A model generated the notes under the pieces. That model did not search any database and was not told the DNA's origin. It saw nothing but the letters and a program-made list of their open reading frames with translations. A stretch of DNA of 64,000 nucleotides, taken from contig CP002278.1 of NCBI GenBank assembly GCA_000166095.1, positions 652,001-716,000 of the forward strand, read 5' to 3'. The first letter of the stretch is position 1, and each line of letters starts with the position of its first letter. This document shows positions 57,803 to 64,000 of this stretch, piece by piece. The stretch comes from Methanothermus fervidus DSM 2088. GTDB taxonomy: Archaea > Methanobacteriota > Methanobacteria > DSM-2088 > Methanothermaceae. The translations under genes and the position numbers were made by a program.

Positions 57803-59041
57803 ATGATAGTTATCAATAAAGAAGATTGTATTAGATGTGGCGCCTGTCAGGGAGTCTGTCCTACAGGTGCAATTAGTGTGAAGCCAGAAGATGTTATATA
57901 TTGTGATATGTGTGGAGGAGAACCAAAATGCGTTGAAGCATGCCCCAATGACGCATTACGACATGAAGATATTACTTTAGAAGGAGGAATCAAAAAAAAG
58001 AAAATAACTTATAGTCCAGAAAAATGTGATAAATGTGGAGAATGTGTAAAAGTATGTCCACCTGGTATTCTAAAACTTGTTAATGATGGAAAAGCAAGTA
58101 GAGTTCCTCTAGAGGGGTTTTGTGTTTTATGCCAACAATGTGTCAATGTTTGCCCAATTGAAGTAATAGGAATAGAAGGTGTTAAGGAACCTGCTAGAGT
58201 AGAGATCAAAATTGATAAGCCCATATATATTGTAGATTGTGTTGGTTGTGGATTATGTGTACCTGAGTGTCCAGTTAATGCTATTACTTTACCAAAATAT
58301 GGAGAAAGCATTGAGATTGATGAAGAAAAATGTATCAAATGTGGTATTTGTGCACAAACATGTCCATGGAATTCCGTTTATATATCTGGAAAAAAACCTC
58401 AAAAACGTTCCAGAACTATCGAGAATTTTACACTTGATAAAGAGGAGTGTATTGGATGTAATACTTGTGTAGAAATATGCCCAGGAGGATTTATAGAACC
58501 AAAATCAGATTTGACAGTTTCATTACCAGAGATTTGTCCAGCATGTGGTCTTTGTGAAAAATTATGTCCAACAGATGCAATTGAATTGGAAGTAAAATTA
58601 GGACCAGCTAAACCAGTAACAGAGGAAGGAATTGTGTACAATGACGAAAATTGTAAATTCTGTGGTAGATGTGCACTAAATTGTCCAAATGAGGCTATAC
58701 GCGTTGTAAGTCCAAAAGGACGTGTATTCCCAGGACTTAAAAAGGTGGATGAAAAGGAATCATATACTATTTGTACAACTTGTGGTGCATGTACAACAGT
58801 GTGTCCAACAGGAGCATTAAAACTTGTTGAAGTCAGTAAAAAAGTCAATGGAGAAACTGTTAAGAGGAATAGAATACAGTACAATCCATCTTTATGTGAT
58901 AAGTGTGGAAATTGTGTTGATGTTTGTCCTTATGGAATATTGAAGTTAACTGATGACGAAAAATTACCAGTGAAAGGATTCTGTATTTTATGTGAGAAAT
59001 GTATTGATGCATGTAGGTTCAATGCTCTCCTTCTAAAATAA
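57803..59041 (+). CDS. mvhB: Polyferredoxin MvhB
   Basis: MvhB is a 412-residue protein with twelve [4Fe-4S] motifs in tandem (C-X2-C-X2-C-X3-C type, from [12 protein letters not shown] to [11 protein letters not shown]), about six two-cluster ferredoxin units. It forms part of the mvh operon and may accept electrons from the hydrogenase. The chosen ATG at 57803 starts the first ferredoxin unit directly; the frame extends back to 57767. The length of 412 equals the Methanothermobacter protein as I recall it. Motif 2 ([15 protein letters not shown]) has a three-residue insertion. Confidence 0.94.
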   Translation: MIVINKEDCIRCGACQGVCPTGAISVKPEDVIYCDMCGGEPKCVEACPNDALRHEDITLEGGIKKKKITYSPEKCDKCGECVKVCPPGILKLVNDGKASRVPLEGFCVLCQQCVNVCPIEVIGIEGVKEPARVEIKIDKPIYIVDCVGCGLCVPECPVNAITLPKYGESIEIDEEKCIKCGICAQTCPWNSVYISGKKPQKRSRTIENFTLDKEECIGCNTCVEICPGGFIEPKSDLTVSLPEICPACGLCEKLCPTDAIELEVKLGPAKPVTEEGIVYNDENCKFCGRCALNCPNEAIRVVSPKGRVFPGLKKVDEKESYTICTTCGACTTVCPTGALKLVEVSKKVNGETVKRNRIQYNPSLCDKCGNCVDVCPYGILKLTDDEKLPVKGFCILCEKCIDACRFNALLLK

Positions 59042-59062
59042 TTTTATTTTTTCTTTTTCTCC
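59041..59062 (+). terminator. T-rich terminator after mvhB
   Basis: A run of T-rich sequence directly follows the mvhB stop; a second T tract lies at 59106-59125. Together they probably end the mvh transcript before the mrt operon. Confidence 0.45.
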
Positions 59063-59130
59063 ATGATTATTACTAATTATTTGTTATTTATGATTTATTT
59101 AACATTTTCTTTTTTATTTTTTTAGTAAAG

Positions 59131-59262
59131 GATATAAACAGTTTTTAACATAGCTTCAAAAAACATCTGGATGCTGATGAATATATTTGTGATTTTAAAT
59201 TATGATGTTGGCCAAAAATTTTATTATTAATAAAAAATTACATAAAAATATGAGGTGACAAA
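59131..59262 (+). promoter_or_regulatory. Putative mrt operon promoter and leader
   Basis: GATATAAACA at 59131-59140 is the best TATA-like element in the 221-base gap between mvhB and mrtB, giving a leader of about 100 bases that ends in ATGAGGTGACAAA before the start codon. A second AT element near 59190 is possible. The separate promoter would let mrt be expressed independently of mvh. Confidence 0.4.
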
Positions 59263-60594
59263 ATGGCAATTTATGAAGACAAAATAGATTTGTACGATGC
59301 TAACGGAAAATTGTTAGATGAAAACGTACCATTAGAAGCAATAAGTCCTCTAAAAAATCCAACTATTGGGAAAATTGTTAACGATGTAAAAAGATCAGTG
59401 GCTGTTAATTTAGCAGGTATAGAAAACAGTCTTAAAAAAGCAGCATTAGGTGGAAAAGCTAATTTTATTCCTGGTAGGGAATTAGATTTAGACATTGTAG
59501 AAAATGCTGAGATAATCGCAGAAAAAATTAAAAAAATGGTTCAAGTTGATGAAAACGATGACACAAACGTTAAAATGATAAATAATGGGCAACAATTACT
59601 TGTACAAGTTCCAACCATAAGAATTGAAAGAGCTGCAGATTACACCGTTTCCACATTGGTTGCAGGCGCTGCAACAATTCAAGCAATAATAGATACATTT
59701 GATGTAGACATGTTTGATGCAAGTACTGTAAAAACAGCTGTGCTCGGACGATATCCACAAACTGTAGATTTCACTGGTGCAAATGTTGCAGCAATGTTAA
59801 GTCCTCCTGTACTTCTAGAAGGTCTTGGATATGGATTAAGAAATATTTTAACAAATCACATAGTTGCAACTACAAAGAAAAATACATTAAATGCAGCTGC
59901 ACTATCATCAATATTAGAACAAACTGCAATGTTTGAAACTGGGGACGCTGTTGGAGCATTTGAAAGATTGCATTTACTTGGTCTAGCATATCAAGGCTTA
60001 AACGCTGATAATTTGGTATATGATTTAGTTAAAGAAAATAAAAAAGGAACTGTTGGAACTGTAATAGCTTCTCTTGTTGAAAGAGCCATAGAAGATAAAG
60101 TAATAAAAGTAAGCAAAGAAATGCCATCAGGCTTTAGAGTTTATGAACCTATTGATTGGGCATTATGGAATGCATATGCTGCAGCTGGATTATTAGCAGC
60201 CACAATAGTTAATATAGGCGCTGCAAGGGCAGCTCAGGGTGTAGCATCAACAGTTCTTTACTACAATGATATTTTAGAATATGAAACTGGCCTGCCTGGC
60301 GTTGATTTTGGAAGGGCAGAAGGTACAGCTGTAGGTTTCTCATTCTTCAGTCACTCAATCTATGGTGGTGGAGGACCTGGAATATTCCATGGAAACCATG
60401 TTGTGACAAGGCATAGTAAAGGATTTGCATTGCCTTGTGTTGCCGCTGCAATGTCTTTAGATGCTGGAACACAAATGTTTTCACCTGAAAGAACTTCAGG
60501 ACTCGTTGGACAAGTTTATAGTGAAATAGACTATTTCAGAGAACCAATTAAATATGTAGCTGAAGGGGCTGCAAAAATTAAAAATAAAATCTGA
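59263..60594 (+). CDS. mrtB: Methyl-coenzyme M reductase (isoenzyme II) beta subunit
   Basis: It is the beta subunit of the nickel-F430 enzyme that releases methane from methyl-coenzyme M and coenzyme B. The 443-residue protein starts [11 protein letters not shown] and has GADFTG-like [36 protein letters not shown] and [15 protein letters not shown], contributing to the active-site channel. It is the first gene of a BDGA operon without a C gene, the layout of the mrt (MCR II) operon in Methanobacteriales, so the symbol mrtB is used instead of mcrB. Confidence 0.93.
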   Translation: MAIYEDKIDLYDANGKLLDENVPLEAISPLKNPTIGKIVNDVKRSVAVNLAGIENSLKKAALGGKANFIPGRELDLDIVENAEIIAEKIKKMVQVDENDDTNVKMINNGQQLLVQVPTIRIERAADYTVSTLVAGAATIQAIIDTFDVDMFDASTVKTAVLGRYPQTVDFTGANVAAMLSPPVLLEGLGYGLRNILTNHIVATTKKNTLNAAALSSILEQTAMFETGDAVGAFERLHLLGLAYQGLNADNLVYDLVKENKKGTVGTVIASLVERAIEDKVIKVSKEMPSGFRVYEPIDWALWNAYAAAGLLAATIVNIGAARAAQGVASTVLYYNDILEYETGLPGVDFGRAEGTAVGFSFFSHSIYGGGGPGIFHGNHVVTRHSKGFALPCVAAAMSLDAGTQMFSPERTSGLVGQVYSEIDYFREPIKYVAEGAAKIKNKI

Positions 60595-60606
60595 GGTGTT
60601 TTTATA

Positions 60607-61104
60607 ATGGAAAAAATGGAAAAAGTAGAATTTATTGATGTAAAAGTTGTTCCTTATAGACTACTAAATCCACAAACTGTGGAAACAATTCTAAACAAAA
60701 TTTATGATTTGGATGGAATAGTTAGAGTTTTGGTTCATGGGCCTTCAATACCTAAAGAAATACCATACGGACCTGCAAAAGGAATAAAAGTTAATCATAA
60801 AGATAGACAAGTCATAAAAGTTAAGGGAGAAGAAGTAGAGTTAAAAGTTAAGGTTGGAGAGATAATTGTTGGAGTACTTTGTGATGATAAAATGGATGAA
60901 AATATTGGCAAAATTGAAAAGATTATGGATGAAAACTTACCTTGCTCATACCAAATGTGGGTTGGTACATATACAAAGAGAGATGTGACTGTTACTGATT
61001 GGATGAAATATGGTCCAAAATTTGAGAAAAAATTAGATCCAAGATATATAGGTCTTGTAGATCCAAATTCAAAGGTCAAAGAAAATGTAAAATTAATAAA
61101 ATAA
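60607..61104 (+). CDS. mrtD: Methyl-coenzyme M reductase operon protein D
   Basis: McrD/MrtD (165 residues here) is a small non-subunit protein of the mcr/mrt operon thought to help assemble or activate the reductase. Recognisable parts are FIDVKVVPYRLLNPQTVE, VLVHGPSIP and the C-terminal DWMKYGPKFEKKLDPRYIGL. The ATG follows GAGGTGTTTTTATA. It lies 12 bases after the beta subunit gene and 16 before the gamma subunit gene. Confidence 0.92.
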   Translation: MEKMEKVEFIDVKVVPYRLLNPQTVETILNKIYDLDGIVRVLVHGPSIPKEIPYGPAKGIKVNHKDRQVIKVKGEEVELKVKVGEIIVGVLCDDKMDENIGKIEKIMDENLPCSYQMWVGTYTKRDVTVTDWMKYGPKFEKKLDPRYIGLVDPNSKVKENVKLIK

Positions 61105-61120
61105 TCTAGAGGATTAAACA

Positions 61121-61924
61121 ATGGCATATGAACCTCAATTCAATCCTGGAGAAACCAAAATAGCTGAAAATAGAAGAAAACACATGAATCCCAATTATGA
61201 ATTAAAAAAATTGCGTGAAATTGCTGATGAAGACATTGTAAGAGTATTAGGACATAGATCACCAGGTGAAAGCTTTAAAACTGTACATCCTCCATTAGAA
61301 GAAATGGATTTTGAAGAAGATCCCATGAAGGACATTGTTGAGCCAATAGAAGGTGCAAAACAAGGTACAAGAATTAGATATATACAATTTGCTGACTCCA
61401 TGTATAATGCTCCTGCACAACCTTATGACAGAGCTAGGACATACATGTGGAGATTCAGAGGTGTGGACACTGGAACATTGTCAGGAAGACAAGTTATTGA
61501 GATGAGGGAGTTAGACCTTGAAAAGGTTTCAAAAATCCTTTTAGAAACAGAAATTTTTGATCCAGCAAGATGTGGAATAAGAGGAGCAACAGTGCATGGA
61601 CATTCTTTAAGGTTTGATGAAAATGGTCTGATGTTTGATGCATTGCAAAGATATATTTATGATGAAGATTCAGGTCATGTCGTTTATGTCAAAGATCAAG
61701 TTGGAAGACCCTTAGATCAACCTGTTGATATGGGAGAACCATTACCTGAAGATGAACTTAAAGAAATAACAACGATTTACAGAAAAGACAATATTGGAAT
61801 GAGAGAAGATGAAGAGTTACTGGAAGTTGTAAATAAGATCCATGAAGCAAGAACCATTGGCGGATTCGGCATGGAAGTATTTAAAAAAGATTTAAATAAA
61901 AGATTAGGTGGTGCTAATGAATAA
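61121..61924 (+). CDS. mrtG: Methyl-coenzyme M reductase (isoenzyme II) gamma subunit
   Basis: The 267-residue gamma subunit helps form the substrate channel of the reductase. It shows [16 protein letters not shown] at the start, [39 protein letters not shown] and [14 protein letters not shown]. It is of family length. The ATG follows AGAGGATTAAACA; its last 8 bases overlap the alpha subunit gene, indicating translational coupling. Confidence 0.93.
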   Translation: MAYEPQFNPGETKIAENRRKHMNPNYELKKLREIADEDIVRVLGHRSPGESFKTVHPPLEEMDFEEDPMKDIVEPIEGAKQGTRIRYIQFADSMYNAPAQPYDRARTYMWRFRGVDTGTLSGRQVIEMRELDLEKVSKILLETEIFDPARCGIRGATVHGHSLRFDENGLMFDALQRYIYDEDSGHVVYVKDQVGRPLDQPVDMGEPLPEDELKEITTIYRKDNIGMREDEELLEVVNKIHEARTIGGFGMEVFKKDLNKRLGGANE

Positions 61925-63581
61925 GAAAAATAAAAAATTATTTTTAGAGGCATTAGAGAAAAAATTTAAAGGCGAATCTCCAGAAGAAAAGAAAACAACA
62001 TTTTATTGTTTTGGAGGATGGAAACAATCTGAAAGAAAAAGAGAATTTGTTGAATATGCAAAAAAACTTGCGAAAAAGCGAGGAATTCCATTTTATAATC
62101 CAGATATAGGAGTACCTCTTGGACAAAGAAAATTGATGGCATATAGAATTTCAGGTACAGATGCATATGTTGAAGGAGATGATTTACACTTTGTAAATAA
62201 TGCTGCAATTCAACAGATGGTAGATGATATAAAGAGAACTGTAATTGTTGGAATGGATACTGCTCATGCAGTTCTTGAAAAAAGACTTGGTGTAGAAGTT
62301 ACACCAGAGACTATCAATGAATATATGGAAACAATTAATCATGCATTACCAGGTGGAGCAGTTGTTCAAGAACATATGGTGGAAGTACATCCAGGACTTG
62401 TAGACGATTGTTATGCAAAAATATTCACAGGGAATGATGAGTTAGCTGATGAACTTGATAAAAGAGTACTTATAGACATTAATAAAGAATTTCCCGAAGA
62501 ACAAGCAGAAATGCTTAAAAAATACATAGGTAATAGGACATATCAAGTTAATCGAGTTCCAACAATAGTTGTTAGATGTTGTGATGGTGGAACTGTTTCA
62601 AGATGGTCAGCAATGCAAATAGGTATGAGCTTTATTTCAGCATATAAATTATGTGCTGGTGAAGCTGCAATTGCAGATTTCTCATTTGCTGCTAAACATG
62701 CAGACGTAATTGAAATGGGTACAATATTGCCAGCAAGAAGAGCTAGAGGTCCTAATGAACCTGGAGGAATTCCATTTGGAGTGTTTGCAGATATAATTCA
62801 AACATCAAGAGTTAGTGACGATCCTGCACGTATCTCTCTAGAGGTTATAGGTGCAGCAGCCACTTTATATGACCAGGTATGGTTAGGATCCTACATGTCA
62901 GGAGGAGTAGGATTCACACAATATGCAAGTGCTACCTATACAGATGATATCTTAGATGACTTTGTTTACTATGGTGCAGAGTATGTAGAAGACAAATACG
63001 GATTCTGTGGTGTGAAACCATCAATGGAAGTTGTTAAGGATATAGCAACCGAAGTTACACTTTATGGTCTTGAACAATATGAAGAATATCCAACACTTCT
63101 AGAGGATCACTTTGGAGGTTCACAAAGAGCAGCAGTCGTTGCTGCAGCAGCAGGATGCTCAACAGCATTTGCAACTGGAAATTCAAATGCTGGAATCAAT
63201 GCATGGTACCTTTCACAGATATTACATAAAGAAGGCCATTCAAGATTAGGATTTTATGGTTATGATTTACAAGATCAGTGCGGAGCATCAAATTCCTTAT
63301 CAATTAGAAGTGATGAAGGCCTTGTCCATGAATTACGTGGACCTAACTATCCAAACTATGCAATGAATGTTGGACATCAACCAGAATATGCAGGTATAGC
63401 CCAAGCACCACATGCTGCAAGAGGGGATGCTTTCGTTGTCAATCCATTAATAAAGGTTGCATTTGCAGACAACGATCTCAGCTTTGACTTCAGATGGCCC
63501 AGAAAAGAAATTGCAAGAGGAGCATTAAGAGAATTCATGCCAGACGGTGAAAGAACATTGATAATACCTGCAAGTAAATAA
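61917..63581 (+). CDS. mrtA: Methyl-coenzyme M reductase (isoenzyme II) alpha subunit
   Basis: It is the catalytic subunit binding F430. The 554-residue protein has the mcrA signature [20 protein letters not shown], the methylarginine region [16 protein letters not shown], the thioglycine region [17 protein letters not shown], and [17 protein letters not shown]. The ATG at 61917 has GGTGGTGCTA before it; GTG codons at 61908 and 61911 lie in that site. All modified residues normally seen in the family appear present. T-rich sequence follows the stop. Confidence 0.94.
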   Translation: MNKKNKKLFLEALEKKFKGESPEEKKTTFYCFGGWKQSERKREFVEYAKKLAKKRGIPFYNPDIGVPLGQRKLMAYRISGTDAYVEGDDLHFVNNAAIQQMVDDIKRTVIVGMDTAHAVLEKRLGVEVTPETINEYMETINHALPGGAVVQEHMVEVHPGLVDDCYAKIFTGNDELADELDKRVLIDINKEFPEEQAEMLKKYIGNRTYQVNRVPTIVVRCCDGGTVSRWSAMQIGMSFISAYKLCAGEAAIADFSFAAKHADVIEMGTILPARRARGPNEPGGIPFGVFADIIQTSRVSDDPARISLEVIGAAATLYDQVWLGSYMSGGVGFTQYASATYTDDILDDFVYYGAEYVEDKYGFCGVKPSMEVVKDIATEVTLYGLEQYEEYPTLLEDHFGGSQRAAVVAAAAGCSTAFATGNSNAGINAWYLSQILHKEGHSRLGFYGYDLQDQCGASNSLSIRSDEGLVHELRGPNYPNYAMNVGHQPEYAGIAQAPHAARGDAFVVNPLIKVAFADNDLSFDFRWPRKEIARGALREFMPDGERTLIIPASK

Positions 63582-63606
63582 TTCCTCTCTTTTTTTCTTT
63601 ATTCTT
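63582..63606 (+). terminator. T-rich terminator after mrtA
   Basis: A T/C-rich run (TTTTTTTCTTTATTCTTTTTC) follows the mrtA stop. It overlaps the end of the convergent CooT-like gene. Confidence 0.45.
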
Positions 63607-63778
63607 TTTCTATAATAATTTCATGTTTGTCTAGGTCAATCTCCACAATTTTTCCTTTTATTTTGTTTTCTCTATTCAAAATATCTTTCATGTAAATCTC
63701 ATCACCATCTACTTTTATCAAGATCACGTCATCCATTAGTAATTCACCATTTTTTAAATATACTTTTGATTCACACAT
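63599..63778 (-). CDS. CooT-like nickel-binding family protein
   Basis: The 59-residue protein begins MCESKVYLKNGE and continues as a small beta-barrel (ILIKVDGDEIYMKD, then DLDKHEIIIEKE), matching the CooT-like family, in which the N-terminal Cys helps bind nickel. Nickel is needed for F430 and hydrogenase, so placing next to mrt fits. The ATG at 63778 follows AGGTGAATAAA; a GTG at 63787 is less likely. Confidence 0.78.
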   Translation of the reverse strand: MCESKVYLKNGELLMDDVILIKVDGDEIYMKDILNRENKIKGKIVEIDLDKHEIIIEKE

Positions 63779-63798
63779 TTTATTCACCTAAAAAATTT

Positions 63799-63845
63799 AA
63801 CTATAGTTATTCAAAAATAGTTCACTTAAATAAATATTTAAAATT
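63799..63845. promoter_or_regulatory. Divergent promoter region with an AACTATAGTT palindrome
   Basis: The 10-base perfect palindrome AACTATAGTT at 63799-63808 lies upstream of the CooT-like gene, with an AT-rich TATA region (AAATAAATATTTAAAA) after it serving one or both divergent genes. It may be a regulator operator, for instance nickel-dependent; only one copy is visible. Confidence 0.35.
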
Positions 63846-63901
63846 TTTTAATTTTTATGAAAATTTGTCTTATCAAAAAATTATTCATAGGTGTAAAGTT
63901 C

Positions 63902-64000
63902 ATGATAATTGGTGAAAAAGAGCTAAGGAAAATCTTTAGAAGTAAAGATATACAGCCAGCAGGGATTGACCTAAGATTAAAAAATTTATATGAACAGAAG
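63902..64000 (+). CDS. dCTP deaminase/dUTPase family protein, truncated at the window end
   Basis: Thirty-three codons are visible before the window ends. They read MIIGEKELRKIF and then IQPAGIDLRLKN, the start and first motif of the dCTP deaminase/dUTPase (Dcd) family, which supplies dUMP from dCTP. An AGGTGTAAAGTT site precedes the ATG. The remainder and exact subtype (deaminase, dUTPase or bifunctional) cannot be seen. Confidence 0.72.
   Translation, partial: MIIGEKELRKIFRSKDIQPAGIDLRLKNLYEQK

Noticed and set aside
1-64000. tRNA or rRNA genes
   Set aside because: I looked at the intergenic gaps for cloverleaf-like or GC-rich stable RNA sequences and found none convincing; a covariance-model scan would be the decisive test.

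Overview
The window is an AT-rich stretch of a methanogenic archaeon of the order Methanobacteriales. Direct evidence is a methyl-coenzyme M reductase operon (BDGA order, no C gene), F420-non-reducing hydrogenase (mvhDGAB), the iron hydrogenase hmd with its cofactor gene hcgG, F420 biosynthesis genes (cofH and a cofA-like gene), archaeal S17e, and ribosome binding sites of the GGAGGTGAT type. The gene order mrt-mvh-flp-hmd and the dap/aro/cbiD/Hel308 block match what I recall of Methanothermobacter. The much lower GC and the F420-dependent sulfite reductase make Methanothermus (M. fervidus-like) my best guess for the genus; that is an inference. I see no rRNA, tRNA, transposase or CRISPR array.

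Layout. 0-3.5 kb (+): a carboxylic-acid cluster (MmgE/PrpD dehydratase cut by the window edge, a U32-type protein, fumarase alpha, citryl-CoA lyase-like). 3.5-9.4 kb (-): a coiled-coil protein, then lysine/threonine-branch genes (asd, dapB, dapA, aspartate kinase), ribosomal protein S17e, chorismate mutase and archaeal shikimate kinase. 9.5-14.8 kb (+): thioredoxin-like protein, cbiD, glycosyltransferase, moaC, Hel308-type helicase, UPF0305. 14.9-20.9 kb: DUF2098 and PRC-barrel genes, Elp3, cofH, a TadC/GspF membrane protein with a class III pilin-like protein, and a cofA-like aldehyde dehydrogenase. 21-26.3 kb: fdhAB converging on fsr.

26.3-28.6 kb: dihydroorotase (pyrC) enclosed exactly by two long, diverged inverted repeats, each with an inward-facing TATA promoter. 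28.6-32.5 kb (-): FAH-family protein, methyltransferase, diphthine synthase, DUF6282, fumarase beta and an EMC6-like protein. 32.6-38.1 kb (+): archaeosine-enzyme-like protein, adenosine-type deaminase, a CARF-like winged-helix regulator, and two GH130-family genes. 38-47.7 kb (mostly -): DUF2070, RqcH (+), OapC/OapB/Era-like GTPase, UPF0173, a membrane protein, translin, a PIG-L deacetylase and a P-type-like HAD phosphatase. 47.8-49 kb (+): aMBF1, fluoride channel and DUF190.

49-63.6 kb is an energy block: hmd and hcgG, a four-gene run resembling the flp genes (hcgG included) on the minus strand, then divergent mvhDGAB and mrtBDGA on the plus strand. Together these activate H2, feed electrons to F420 or heterodisulfide reductase, and release methane. 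The window ends with a CooT-like gene and the start of a dCTP deaminase-family gene.

The most interesting points are the inverted repeat that wraps pyrC, a structured leader before hmd, a T7-tract frameshift at the start of the Era-like GTPase, apparent CTG and ATT start codons, and a catalytically stripped FdhA paralogue in the flp-like operon. Start codons were chosen mainly by Shine-Dalgarno spacing, so many differ from the longest possible reading frame.
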